Assembly: GCA_019400425.1 (NCBI GenBank)
Contig: JAFREE010000055.1
Span: forward strand, 62,001 to 126,000
DNA: 64,000 nt
Source: Hymenochaete sp. R1
Lineage: Eukaryota; Basidiomycota; Agaricomycetes; Hymenochaetales; Hymenochaetaceae
Direction: 5' to 3'
The notes below the pieces were generated by a model. The model saw only the letters and a program-made list of their open reading frames with translations. It ran no database searches and had not been told where the DNA came from. This document shows, piece by piece, positions 33,116 to 44,625 of this stretch. A program made the position numbers and the translations under genes. Every line of letters starts with the position of its first letter. The stretch's first letter is position 1.

Positions 33116-34284
33116 GACGGTAGAGAACAAACAACGAAGTGCAAGTGCCGTTGCACAGTTCTGTGTGAAAGTAAGAGAGCAAGGGTCGTGTGTGCGAGCA
33201 TAGAGCGTGCCTGTTGATGCATTGAGTAAAGGATCAACCGGCGAGTGACGTGGACCTCCGTACGTAGAGTCTATTTCCTACGTTTCTCTAGTAAAACACG
33301 GATGCTTCTTTAAACTGTGTGAGAAAATAGATTTTCAAGGGAAGGTGACTATATTGTAAGAGCACTGCTGGGACTATTATCAATGCCGTACTGCCAACTT
33401 GAAGTCGCCTGGACCATCTTCTCTTACGCCACTCGGACTTTGGCAACGAAACATACGGATCACTACTCAGGTCCCAAAGTTTGTCGAAGATCAGCTAACA
33501 TATGCAAGATCCAAAAGTCCGCAACGGAAACTCCAGCGAACGGGGAAGATTAGTAAAACTGCACTGCACGCAGTAATCTGAAACAGAGTGATGACTGCGA
33601 AACTGCCTACATGTAAAGTACAGCGAACTCAAACACTTGTTTGCCTGACAAAGAACCTTCACAAAACAAATTTGTGTTGCGGCAGAGTACTTTCTGAGCC
33701 AGAGGCGATGAAAACAGAACAATGCATGTTTTACATTCGACACAGGGAGTATATTACTTCTTCCTCTCTACGATATTAGGGTGGACGCACAACCTAGATG
33801 CTTTGCAGTCTGCGCTACATATTACAGACTACGACAGCCATTCAAGAGACAGAAAGCGAGAAATGGATAAGTAGATGGAGGGTAAAATGGAATGAAAAAG
33901 GCAATGTACGAAGGGATGAAGATTATTATAATGTGTCCCGATCCCGGCGAGTTACGAGTCTGCCTGAGAATCGCCTGGGACCGATTAAGGTATAAGGGGG
34001 AAGAGATCGTTAAAAGTACAGATAAGTTGAGCAATCGTTTAAATGGCAGCAACCATGACAGCTGGTTTTATAAACAGTTCGACCGACGGCTGATGGCACC
34101 CAGGGACGACAAATACCGCCCATCGCCAAAGAAATGAAAAGAAAGGATACTGAAGATGCACAGATGAAAAAACACAGAGATGATTGTTGGTAGACACGAG
34201 ATGCGGTGGATAAAATGAGGGGCGGGACGCGGCCAAGTGAAAGAAGATCGATGCAACCAGACGAAGGAAAAAGCTCAACAGTCA
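33116..34284. other. Intergenic region, MAPR upstream / RGS downstream
   Basis: 1.17 kb. Contains the MAPR gene promoter on the left and the 3' UTR of the minus-strand RGS gene on the right. Only short, unrelated open frames on both strands (up to about 90 codons, low complexity). No gene seen. Confidence 0.35.
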
Positions 34285-36442
34285 TTACGCTTTGTTGGAC
34301 TGACGCTCATGACGCTCGTTCTGTTGTCGGGTCGCAGCCTGGGACTTCGTGATATGCACACGACCAACTTCATCATCGTTAAGACCAGGCGGCATCGAAG
34401 GACTTCCTCGAGGTTGTTGTTGCGACGAGTCATCATCGGAAGAACCATCATCTTCAACCCATGCCTTCAGAGCTTTGAATTCGGGCGTTTTGATAAACTG
34501 CAACATAAATCAGAATACCATACGAGAAGGGTAACATAAGTTACTTGCTTTAGGAACCGAATCAGTCGCCATTAGACGAAAAACGTGAGTCTGAATGCGG
34601 TCATATAAACGAATCATCGTATGCAACTGAGTTGCATTTAGGGCAGCTGCCTGTTCCGGTTCTACGCGCCCTTGGAAAGCTTTCCCCGTGATGTCGGTCA
34701 TGACTTGACTCAGATAATTCACTAACTCGCCGCGTAAGCCGTGATCGATATTTAGCTCGCATTGACTCGAGGGAGCGAGGTATGTATTGTAGATAACGAA
34801 AGCGATCTGAATGAGATTTTCGTGATGCTTCTCCATTGCCACCTGACCTGGTGTCCCCTTCCCGGTGCGTGGATCAACACCTCCGCGAGCACTGGCAGTC
34901 GTGCTGAATTTCCGTTTAAAGTCTTCAACCTCAAGCCAGAACGACAAGTTCTCTTCGCAGAAGTTTGTCCTGAGAAAATCGCGGAACAAGGAACGCACTG
35001 CGGGTTCCCCGAGGATGTACCGGAGCCTGTCAGTGTTGCTCTCCTTCGCACCGCGACGTCCTTCTACTGGGCGTTCCGAGATTGAAAGGCGACGTTGAGG
35101 ACGTTCCGAAGCTGAATCACCGTTTCCATACGCCAACTCCGTTCCAGAACCATCCTTATGCTCTATCGAGGACCTGTCGTCGCGCGAAATATTGGTTGCA
35201 GAGGCATTGGGTGAATCACGACCTCCAATTCTTCCTGCACTATCCCATCGCGCGACACGTCGTCCTTCATCAGTGATACGATAGATGGCTTTCGAAGTGC
35301 AGCGGAACTCTCCTTGTTGCTGTGGGACGTGATCAATTGATGTTCTATTTGACTAGAGTCGAGGATACGACTCACCGAAACAGGGGAGTTACCCGCAGGA
35401 GCGCTTCCACGAACCGTGAAGATAATCGCAGAGTCGTTTCCTTTTCTCTTATCGCTGACTAACGAAATTAGACCAAAACGTACGAAGTGCGCAGCCATTT
35501 CCGCTGCTTCATCACGCCCCACAATCGAGGTAAAGTCACAGAGCCATTCGAGCGCAGTGACAGCTTGGAAGCAATACTTGAAGACGGACATGTTGTTGCG
35601 TCCAAGGATGCCTTGCTGGCGCTCCGTAACATCCATCAAAGGAATTCCCTTCGACCTTTCGCTATACTCCGTAGCAGGTTCCAGGGGCGTGGCTGTGGCT
35701 TCAGGAAGATAGTTGGCATTGCGACCTGCAAACCGACGGAAGAGAGCCGTTACTACAGCTTGCGAAATGATGATTTCATCATCAGACGAGCGACGCTCCA
35801 GGTGAAGAAGCTTGACACATATTGGCTGAGACGAGAACACTTTCGCAAGAGGTTCCGCACTGATACCGTTTTTAGAGATGAAACGCTCTAGTACGTGGAG
35901 ACCTTTCGGGGTGAGAACGAAGACACCACGCTCCTTGAATAAGTTGGAGTTTCTGTCGGCCGCGTTTTCGATTAGTCGTGCGTCCATGAAATGCTGGCAC
36001 ATGGCCTTCGCCATATCTCGGGTCATTGAGAAAGTCGTCGTAGTCGTCGTCGTTACGATACGCGAAGAGTCTCGGGGATCGGGGCCACGGTTCGATTGGG
36101 AGAACTTGAGGGCAGCAAGGTTGGCAGCAGCCTCATCACTATTGAGATGAAAGGGCGGTAAATCAGGAGGCTGAAACCTAGCAGACAATATCGAGTACTT
36201 ACGTTGTGAATGAGTTGGGGAACGATTTGAAGAACTGTTTGTGTGTTGTTAACTCCAGCGATACGATCAATGTCGCGAATAAATCCAGCGTGTCCTGAAA
36301 AGAGGAGAAGCATGGTGAGATGAACGCGCTCAAACATGCCACACAATAGGCGATATGTATCTACCTTTAGAAACGGACGACCACGTTTCGTTGTCTTCAT
36401 CATATGTGACGAAGCCCCCTGGCCTGCTTGATCTTCCGGCAT
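34285..36442 (-). CDS. Regulator of G-protein signalling, DEP-DEP-RGS (FlbA/Sst2/Thn1 type)
   Basis: A GTPase-activating protein for heterotrimeric G-alpha subunits; relatives control pheromone response, hyphal growth and sporulation. Spliced from ATG 36442: MPEDQAGQGASSHMMKTTKR, a helix LIHNVSTRY-type region in intron, then the first DEP domain (MAKAMCQHFMDARLIENAAD, GVFVLTPKGLHVLERFISKN). A second DEP domain (VTALEWLCDFTSIVGRDEAA, AHFVRFGLISLVSDKRK) ends with EFRCTSKAIYRITDEGRRVA, RW after an in-phase intron. The RGS box starts at TDRLRYILGEPAVRSLFRDF and carries FCEENLSFWLEVEDFKR, IYNTYLAP and LYDRIQTHVFRLMATDSVPK, continuing into FIKTPEFKALKAW. The acidic/polar tail ends QSNKA, stop 34285. 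The EENLxFWxExExF and DxxPxF blocks are the RGS core. The domain set matches fungal FlbA/Sst2-class proteins. Confidence 0.92.
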
Positions 36443-38293
36443 TGTGTAGATAATTGAGAGAAATTAAGGAGAAAGAGATGATGATACGGGTTGGTGAGTG
36501 AGTTTTGGTGGGATAAGATGGGTTGGATTGTACGACAAAAAAAAATACGAGATAGACTCGTTGGCTGTACGAGCGAGTCCGCCGAATTAATGTGGACGAT
36601 GAGTATAAGAAAGAAAGAGGCGGATGAGGAGGGGGAAAGGAGGCGGGAGGAGGACGACGACGGCGAAAGCGGATGAGGGGAGGGGGCGAGAGGGGGAAGC
36701 AGAAGGGCAGGCTGAGCAGATGAAAAGAAGATCGGCTCACGCAGTTCCCTTTTTTTTCCACGACCGTTGAAACACTTCCAAAAAAGGTACCGTAATATTA
36801 ATATTAATATACCGTTACCCGAGTACGTCACACCAATCCCTTTCTTTTTCCGGCACTGGTCGGTCACCGCCAGCCAGTCTTGTCGCTTCGTCCGATCATC
36901 TCATGTGTTGTGAATGAGCCATGTGAGTAACTGACCGTTGCCTGTGCATCATCCGCCTCAGCTCGCTCGCAGCACGCTCAATCACAAACTAGGGAAGCTT
37001 GGACCGCTCAAATGAGTGCGTATCTCGTCGCATGTCGTCGTCGGCTGCAGACTCGGAGACCCGAGTTCCTTAGGTAACGCTAAACTCTTTCCGTCCCTTT
37101 TTTGTAACCCAAGTTTTGTTCTTCCTGCGTCCAGCTCGGACCCTACTACGGCACGCTTGGGCGCCTTTGGTTTCATGATTTTCTTGTCAAACACCAGATC
37201 AATCGTAGTCATGCAGCGGTGCAAACATGTGCGCAAATGTGGCTACGGCCTGGGCTGCTTTTTTTCTGGTTCTGGATCTGACTCGACATATGCTGTATGC
37301 GCATTGATATACAATCACACGAGGCGAGACTAGACTCGGATGGAGCCACGCGCGTATACACATTGTCGATGGTTACTTTATCGAGCTCGTCAGCGCGTTG
37401 TCACGTCCGGCGCTACGGTCCGATTCTCATTGACTCAAATCAATTTCATTTCAGACGATGTTCGGCTTCAGATGAGCAATTTTTACAATAACCACCTTTC
37501 ACGTCGCAGTCGTACGTGTCGCTTCTGAGCCTCATATCTGCCAATTCCCAAACATAATTTGCTTACGATTGTAAGAAGCAGGACACAGGTACCCAGGTGT
37601 TTCTCGTGCGTAATGCTTCGAAGTCCGTGACGATGTTTTTACGAGGAACACCGCCTACGCGCCTTCCGGGCAGGGACAGAACTCCCCGACGAAGAACTTC
37701 AGGAAATGAACGTAAGGGCGAAAGGCTAGGTAAATGCCGACGCAACCTTGCCAGGCTAAGTCTAATCTCCTCCGACCACTCTCCAACCCCGGTGATCCAT
37801 ATTCCAAGACTTCCATCAGGTCCTCCCGTCAATTTGCCGATACTGAATGCCGCTCGCCTATTTTCTCTTCGAAACGTCTATCCATCTCTATGGTGTGGCC
37901 ACGAACACCTTCGTGGGCCGAGGTCCTGTCGGATATAACACATAAGTTTGACGAGAACAAAGAACTGCTTCACTTGGACCTCAAATGACGAGACGAGTTC
38001 ATCAATGGTTCTTTTTTCCGTGATCAACAACATTAACTTAGGATGGATACTTCTGCCCAGCACTGGTCAGGCGGAGCTTCATACTTTTTCGCGGCGTTTC
38101 ATATTCCTTGATAAATTTAACGTCGGCCGGGCTGGTTCAAACGACCCAGGGGCACCTAAAGATAAAACAAGCTGTGCTTGTTCTTCAGCCTCTCGTCTAC
38201 CTATTGACAAACTCGCTCAGAATAATCGGGATGTGATTCAGGATTTCAAATACACGATGTGACCGCATCCCGCACCCCCCGCGTTCTGTCGCT

Positions 38294-38575
38294 ATGACAG
38301 ACCGCGCAACGGAAAACCTGGAGATTAGGCTTGCCGCCGCCACTGTTTCATGTCTGACCTTACCCCCACTACTATTTCTAGGATTTGTTGCCTCGTCTCA
38401 AGCACTTTTGAATCGCTTGAAGGCGGGGGAAGCTTTCAGGCTTTGGGTGGATCCAGACCCTTCAACGTTCAAGGCAACGTGCGGTAACGTTATCGCGATC
38501 CCTTATGACCTCAAATTCGATGTGGGTCGACTCCCTCTAGCTGGCTGTGGACATCTCAAACACTTGCGCACTTGA
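38294..38575 (+). other. Unassigned open reading frame, possible exon or gene remnant
   Basis: 93 codons with ATG, reading MTDRATENLEIRLAAATVSC then LTLPPLLFLGFVASSQALLN and FRLWVDPDPSTFKATCGNVI. One hydrophobic segment is present. Composition is protein-like, but no domain is recognisable, no flanking exons could be joined, and no gene partner is evident. It could be a relic of a broken gene, an exon of an orphan gene, or chance. Confidence 0.2.
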
Positions 38576-39051
38576 ATAGGCTCAGAATACGGGGCCGATG
38601 CGCCTAGCTTATGAAATGGGTAGTGTTACCTTGTTTCTTACTTCAATCCGCACAAGAGCTTATAACACTAATACCCGCGCCACTGGAGCGAGTTTGTTAT
38701 AGTGTACGTGACGTCTTGCCGCAGCTTGATTCGTAAATAAAACTCCGTGATGGAAGCATGAATGAATGTAGTCCGCTTGGAGCGACGTGGGGTGCATGCA
38801 TGCGTTCAACATGCGTGGACTTCTCCGGAATTATCCATCATCTTAACCCACCTCATCCCTACCTGCCTCCCTACCAAAGATTTACGGCCTACTGGCTTAC
38901 TCTCGAAGACCGATCTGAATCCTTGCTTCTCTAATAATTAGTTCAACGAAAATACCTGAAACAGAAGGAGCCCGTCAGACAACGTTGGTGGATGCCTGTC
39001 CTTTTGACTTAGACTTTCGGACTATGGCGTAGCTTGGTACGTACGAACCTT

Positions 39052-39066
39052 CCCCCCCCCCCCCCC
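39052..39066 (+). repeat. Poly-C tract (15 C)
   Basis: Uninterrupted run of C on the plus strand, 264 bp upstream of the AP-3 mu start. The minus strand is poly-G. Confidence 0.85.
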
Positions 39067-39329
39067 AATGCACGTAGCGTTTATCCAAGCGAGTTTTGAA
39101 ATGAAATACACGGACTCGCCTTCGTTGCCTGTAACTCAGGAAGTATGATGTTATTGATTGATGCGTGAGGACTTCACGAGGCGTCGGCTTTTCGAAATTC
39201 AGGCTTCGTGTTCGAACGACACAGCCACTTGTTTCAGCAATGCGTCGATCGCGTGATGTATGGGTCTTGTTCTGGGCCGCCCGGGCCACCACCTACTCAT
39301 TCGTTGACCATAAGAGTGTTCGCTGCCAA

Positions 39330-41203
39330 ATGGCCATTGATGGCCTCATCATCCTTGAACACACCGGGTGAGCACTAATTCATTGGTGATGCTCGTTTCA
39401 ATAAGTAGTTCCGCGAAAAAGCGATGAACTTATCGTAAGCTTTGCAAGGCGACCCGTGATCCAGACAAGCTTCAAGTCCACGTCTCCGACATATCCCTTA
39501 TTGCACATAGATGCTCTCACGAATGCGCTCGCAACGACACCTGCAGGAGATGTTGACCCAATCTTGTATGTGACTACAGACTTAGGACCTTCTGCATGCT
39601 TTCATATGGAATGTGGACCGGGTCTGAGGATGTTATGTCCCGTAACGAGTGACAGTGTGTCCAATTCCTTGTATTTTGAGCATTGACCGAATTGCGTTAT
39701 ACGTCCAGTCCAGCCACTCTACGTACTCTCCTTCATGCAAATTTTTTGCGAGACGCTGAAGTATTACTTGGGGGAAATTACTTCTGGGACTCTACGTGAC
39801 CATTTTGATATTGTCTACCAGGTACGGTCGATCTTCTTGAAGTTGTTTGGCCGGCACTCATACCGTCCCGTCATAGCTTCTCGAAGAAATGCTTGACAAT
39901 GGCTATCCTTTGACGACGGAACGGTCTGCCTTACGCGACATAGTTATTCCTCCGTCATTACTCAATTCGATCATGTCAAAGACGGGGATCGCGGGGCTGT
40001 CTAAGGCCAGCGCGAACCCCTTCAACTCGCCCATACCGTGGCGGAAGATGGGCGTCAAACATTCCGCGAACGAGATTCTGTTCGATATGAGCGAAGACAT
40101 GCGTGCGATAGTCGATAAGTGAAGTCTATGCTATAGCTTTGGTGTTCTGCCTTTGGTATTCACATCATCCCAAGGAACGGAACTACGATTTCGAGCCAAG
40201 TCTGGGGTAAAATTGAGGGCAACTCTCGGCTTTCAGGTACGAGCTCATATTCTCTAGGATCAAGGGCTACTCGTTGAAATGCTTGGGTTTACCAAAGGCG
40301 TACCAGATCTCTTACTAACCTTCGCGGATTCGAAATTTATCCAAGACCCTGCTTTTCACCAATGTATCCGGTAGGCTTGTTTTACTTGATTCCAGAAACT
40401 CGGGAGCTCATATCCTGGCATCTGCAAACAGTTTGCAGAAATGGACACGGGATAAAACACTCTCGTTTGTGCCTCCGGACGGACATTTCGTCCTGATGGA
40501 ATATCGATATACGCCCGTACCAACTTCAAACGTAGTCAACGTGCGCCAAATACCCATGCCTTTCACCTTTCAACCTTCGGTCGTTGTAGAAAACCACGGA
40601 GGTGAGTCTCCGCCCTGCTTCTCGACTTCCCTCGTGGAATCAAGCATAAATTGCTTCCGTGCGGCGGTGGATTAAAATGATTGAGCATTGTTCTCTCTGA
40701 TTTAGGGTCTGTTAATTTCCACCTTACGTCGAAGTTAACAACTCGTTCGATGGATTGTATCGTGGTGGAGCTGTACCTTGGTGAGGGTGCTACTGGTGCA
40801 AACTGCACCGTTACTTCTGGGGGTAAATGGTTGTTCGACCCGAAGACATTGGTACTTTCCCTCTCCCAGCTTGTTGTCGCTCGCCGACGCGTGCTTATAT
40901 GACTATCGACTAGCGATTGAAATGGGAGTTAACGAACGTCGCTCAGGGTGCTTCTTTTCATCTCCGTGGTACCTTTTCCAGCACGTGCGTTTGCTTCTAT
41001 TTGCTGCTCTACTTATAAGCTAACCACCTCAAATTAGTAAGATTACCCCAACCCCCTGTCGAGCTTTCCAAATTTCTTTCGAGACTAGCCAGTATACCTT
41101 TTCAGGTCTGAAAATAGACCAACTCAAGCTCACAAACGAAGCGTATAAACCTTACAAGGGTGTGAAAGGCGGTTCGAAAGGAGAGGTAGAGTGGAGATGG
41201 TGA
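39330..41203 (+). CDS. APM3: AP-3 adaptor complex subunit mu
   Basis: The medium subunit of the AP-3 coat, which sorts cargo from Golgi/endosome to vacuole. From ATG 39330: MAIDGLIILEHTG, then RPVIQTSFKSTSP, LLHIDALTNALATTPAGDVD, PILYVTTDLGPSACFHMECG and LYVLSFMQIFCETLKYYLGE with LRDHFDIVYQLLEEMLDNGY. That is the longin-like N-terminal domain. The linker has SPIPWRKMGVKHSANEILFD and the mu-homology domain follows: FIQDPAFHQCIR, PPDGHFVLMEYRY, TFQPSVVVENHG, GSVNFHLTSKLTTRSMDCIV, LRLKWELTNVAQGASFHLRG and FQISFETSQYTFSGLKIDQL, ending EVEWRW at 41203. The LLEEMLDNGxPLTTE and IPWR blocks and the closing GLKIDQL pattern are typical of mu3. About ten exons; joins near 40,150-40,450 are approximate. 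Confidence 0.88.
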
Positions 41204-41327
41204 ATGCAATTGATTAGGTAGCTACGAGATGTTAAATGTATGTAAGATGATCAGTGCAATGTGTATGTGAGGCAAGCTACTTTTCTAATCCCCAGGATAA
41301 CGCAAATGTTCAGCACTCCTTCAACCG

Positions 41328-42549
41328 TTAGCGACGGAACTTGCTTTCGTGAAACTTCGAATACGTCTCACTCGCTTTCTTCCAGTTCACCACCGAGAAA
41401 AACCTCTTCACATACTCTTCCTTCCCCCACACTCCCAACCCACCACTCAACCAATTATGTTCAAATACGGAAAGGCAAACGAGAGGGTACAAGCGCACGC
41501 CCTGGGATTGTGCTATTCTCTTCACCACATCAGGTTCCAGACGATACATCATGTCTGGCGCATTACGGATCGAAAAGTCACCATTCACTGAAGAGCGCGA
41601 GTGTGATGTATGGACGGAACGAGCGGGTGTGTGTGGGTCCAAGTTTGGCGGTGCTGCGCGCGTACCGGAGAGGGGCGAGCTCGAAGCGGGGGTAGACCGG
41701 GACATCGGTGCAAACTCGCCTGGAATTGTAGTCGTAGATAGGCCTTCACCGAGCCCCTCCAATTCTACAGAGGGTGAATTCTCGGGCTCGCCGTCAGAGA
41801 CGACCTGACGGGCGAGAGTCTCCTGCTGAGTGCCGGGAATGATCTGTCTCGAGCGTACAAGGAGTGTCCCTGCTCCGAACGTAGGTACAACAGCTAGTTG
41901 CTGCTGTCCGTCCGTCACAAGCCACAGCCATCCCGAGGACACCATTCCAGATGCAGCCGCTACGAAACGCTCCTGTAGAGTCGAAAGCTCCCCAAAATTT
42001 ATCGCAATAGCAGCTTTCAGGTCCGGGGAAATGTCATCGACGTTCGAAGGCTTGCCTTCAGGTGGAGGAAGCTAAAGGCACTTAAGACCAATAATAACAA
42101 AGAAATAAGAATACTGGAAATTGGCTTACAATACTATCCAAGAAGAAGCTGTTGTTAGCAGCAAGAGAAGCATAATTAAACGTCGATATCCGTTCTTTGT
42201 CTGCGGCGGTATCTATAATTGTTTGAAGCACATTCTTGTGTTGGAATTCCGTGCCTGCCAAACTCGTTAAGTTAACCGCCATGCCTGTTTTTAAGTACAA
42301 ATAACACGGCGCACCTCGTATGTGGTCATTCAACCTATCCAATAAGCCATCTTGCCATTCTACGTTTGTTTGAAGGGCTTGAGGAGGCAAGAATTCTCCT
42401 ACACCATTTTCTACAGGATACTGTAACTCCCGTCGAACGTGTAAAGACCGCCTGGCTGTTGTCCGGGCTACCACATCCCAAGTCTTAATCCTACTTTCAC
42501 GGGATGCTCGGGACGCTGAAAGGCAGATACTCCGTTGGATTTTCTGCAT
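41328..42549 (-). CDS. Mitochondrial small-subunit ribosomal protein with superoxide dismutase fold (mS42/mS43 type)
   Basis: A structural mitoribosome protein derived from Fe/Mn superoxide dismutase. From ATG 42549: MQKIQRSICLSASRASRESR, an Arg/Ser-rich mitochondrial presequence, then LHVRRELQYPVENG and FLPPQALQ. The SOD-like core is FNYASLAANNSFFLDSI, DLKAAIAINFGELSTLQERF and GMVSSGWLWLVTDGQQQLAV. A poorly conserved Ser/Pro insert comes before YPLVCLSVFEHNWLSGG and YVKRFFSVVNWKKASETYSK, stop at 41328. The two usual metal-ligand positions visible here are lost: the NHxFxW histidine is Asn (NNSFFL) and the DxWEH aspartate is Ser (SVFEH). That argues against enzyme activity. Three to four exons. 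I cannot separate mS42 (Rsm26) from mS43 (Mrp1) by eye. Divergent from DAD1. Confidence 0.8.
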
Positions 42550-42822
42550 GACCGGCAACGGTCAAAGGGTGTGCACGCGAGCGGTAAGAACTTGGAAGTT
42601 GCCAACGGTGAACTCGAAGTCAAAAGAGCTGATCGCGTCGGAGGGACAGAGAGAAAACTCGCGTCGATCTTCGACTCTCGCTAACGACACAGCCACGTCG
42701 AGCGCGAATGAATTCGAGCGTTTCCACGTCACCTCAAGCAGCAACGACTGCGCATTTCATTGCAGTTCGCAAACGAGTCTCTGAAGTCAGCTTGACCACA
42801 TTTTCTTCCTTTACTCCTCGCC
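42550..42822. promoter_or_regulatory. Divergent promoter, SOD-fold mitoribosomal protein / DAD1
   Basis: 273 bp between two divergent start codons, so it must hold both promoters. Pyrimidine-rich just before the DAD1 start (TTTTCTTCCTTTACTCCTC). Confidence 0.4.
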
Positions 42823-43350
42823 ATGGCCGCGCCAAAATCCGCTACTCAGCCAAAGAAATCATCTGGCCCGGCTCTTGATGCTGCCATCCAGTCACTCTGG
42901 AACTCATACAACGCAGACACGTCCCCGCGGCTCAAACTCATTGACGCGTTCTTGGTCTTCATTATACTTTCGGGCATCGCGCAGTTCCTATACTGCATAC
43001 TTGTGACGAACTTTCCCTTCAACGCATTCCTCGCCGGGTGTGTGCTGCCTTGTTCTTATTTCTCTTCATTTATCGTGATACTGATTAAATTGACTTGAAT
43101 GAATATAGCTTTGCAAGCAGTGTTGGACAATTCGTCCTCACGGCGTCGTTGCGCTCGCAAGTCAACCCAGACAACAAGATCCATTTCTCAGAAGTTTCTC
43201 CAGAAAGGTACGTCCGATACTTCATTCGTTAGTTCACATTCATCTCTTCTCATGTACTTGCTCGCTTGTCCTCTCTTTGACAGAGCGTTCGCAGACTTTG
43301 CATTCGGGTCGATTGTCCTTCACTTTTTCGTATTTAACTTCTTAGGTTGA
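42823..43350 (+). CDS. DAD1: Oligosaccharyltransferase subunit DAD1/Ost2
   Basis: A small integral ER subunit of the complex that transfers the lipid-linked glycan to Asn in nascent proteins. From ATG 42823 three exons join in phase to 126 aa: a polar N-terminus (MAAPKSATQPKKSSGPALDA), IQSLWNSYNADTSPRLKLID, membrane segment AFLVFIILSGIAQFLYCILV, TNFPFNAFLAGF, second segment ASSVGQFVLTASLRSQVNP, and last segment ERAFADFAFGSIVLHFFVFN, ending FLG. The NFPFNAFLxGF and FADFxFxxxxLHxxVxNFLG blocks identify DAD1. Length and topology are normal. The introns are about 60-70 nt. Confidence 0.95.
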
Positions 43351-43557
43351 TTTGTGCTGCGCGATAATAATATATGTTTAATGTGTGAATTGGATCCAGA
43401 ACTGGGAATAATGTACATTGTGGGTAACGCTATGCACTGGTGAGAGTGAATCAAACCTCATTTGAAAGAAAAAGAATGACACGGTTCAAACGTACTGAGC
43501 CATTGACGGTGTTGTGTCGAAAGTAGAGAAAGAAAAGCAGAGATTGGCCAAAGTCTC

Positions 43558-44027
43558 CTAATGTTTCCGCTCGAAGGAAGCAGAGCGCTGTTGCGAGCGT
43601 CCGAATCAGTGACTCGTGGGTTAGGTAATGAATGTTCGAAAGCATGATCTACTCACCCCCATGACAACGACAGCAAAATCAAAGGCATATTCGCCTATTG
43701 ACTTTCGTAAGTAGCAAGAAAAGGATGCAAAGATATTTGAATATGCTCACCCATCTCCAAGTACGAACGCAACAACTCTGGTTCTCGTCAGCCACAGGAA
43801 CAATTTGAGAATAGGGTCCAATTGAACCAGCTCACGTCTCATATCCTTGTTGGGTACTTGATGAAGAGCAGGCCTAATTCAATAAATCCATTCAGCTATC
43901 ATGTTGGTAATAGGGCTGGGACGACACAGAACGAAACTCACGTTATACCTGTCGAGCGCTTCACACCAGCCAAGAAGGCGCTGATTAAGAGCGCGTCGAT
44001 ACCGAGATGAATGAGCTTCCCAAACAT
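43558..44027 (-). CDS. ATG44: Mitofissin Atg44 (DUF1748 family), five tiny exons
   Basis: A mitochondrial intermembrane-space protein whose yeast relative remodels membranes to divide mitochondria for mitophagy. Exons (minus strand) are 43942-44027, 43836-43873, 43751-43777, 43657-43694 and 43558-43587 (86, 38, 27, 38 and 30 nt), summing to 219 nt = 72 aa plus stop. The product begins MFGKLIHLGIDALLISAFLA, GVKRSTGITPALHQVPNKDM, RQLLRSYLEMGEYAFDFAVV and ends VMGRSASFERKH. Diagnostic blocks are the GKLIHLGIDALLxSAFLAGxKRSTG start, the NKDxRQL helix, and the FERK-type tail. All junctions are GT-AG and in phase. An uninterrupted reading frame over exon 1 (43,938-44,330) is a mixture of 5' leader and exon. 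No alternative function suggested by sequence. Confidence 0.88.
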
Positions 44028-44625
44028 ATTTTCTTCAGCACTGCAGGGAGGGAAAAGAAGTGCTCCAAAGGGCCTCGACGATCGAGAAACACGAAAGGGT
44101 GAGTGTGTGCGGTGGTGGTGGATACAGGGCCACTTTAGGTGAGTGCTGAAGGTGCTCGATGTGCTCGATGTGCCGACGCGATGCCGGCTGTTGCCAGGAA
44201 GAGAGGGTGTGTATTTGTGGGTCCCATCTGTCCTAAATGGGAGATGTGCCTTGGGCAGCAGATGAGAAGCGGCTTTAGTTTGAGCCGCCCGCTCTGGACT
44301 GGATTGTCTTGGCTTTGGACCTGATGTCATGATCTATTTACATGATCATCTTCAATCTACGCGCTCCAATTGCATCTGCTGCTCCGACTTATCAAAATCC
44401 AAGGTCCGGGATGTCAGTGGTATCGTCATCGCCCAGTCTTCGTCTCCATGCTCACGCTCAGAGAAGTATAAAGTCGAGCGGGTTTAGAGCATGGATTGTC
44501 CTCAATTCGCTCTTCGATCTCACTCACTGTAACTCAACGAGCTCTTGCTCGCATCGTATCTCGTCTACCACTGTACCACCGCACACTTTACTTCACCTAT
44601 CTTGGTAACATCTAAATACTAAACC
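44028..44625. promoter_or_regulatory. Divergent promoter, ATG44 / 66-aa hydrophobic protein
   Basis: 598 bp between divergent start codons. A tandem GGTGCTCGAT unit is repeated about 44,151-44,171. Nothing else stands out and no coding exon is seen. Confidence 0.4.

Larger units (their letters stand above)
36443..39329. other. Long intergenic region, RGS / AP-3 mu, with unassigned ORFs
   Basis: 2.9 kb between divergent start codons. The part beside the RGS gene (36,450-36,870) is strongly purine/pyrimidine-skewed, with A-runs and an AT-rich TAATAT repeat (36,794-36,812), consistent with a promoter and 5' UTR. Between 37.6 and 38.6 kb several unrelated frames stay open (for example 37,597-37,938, 37,948-38,262 and 38,294-38,575), but none resembles a family I know and I could not join them by splice sites. 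A run of 15 C lies at 39,052-39,066. Confidence 0.4.

Noticed and set aside
36400..36867. 155-codon minus-strand frame overlapping the RGS start
   Set aside because: Begins at GTG rather than ATG, is low complexity, and overlaps the RGS start codon in another frame.
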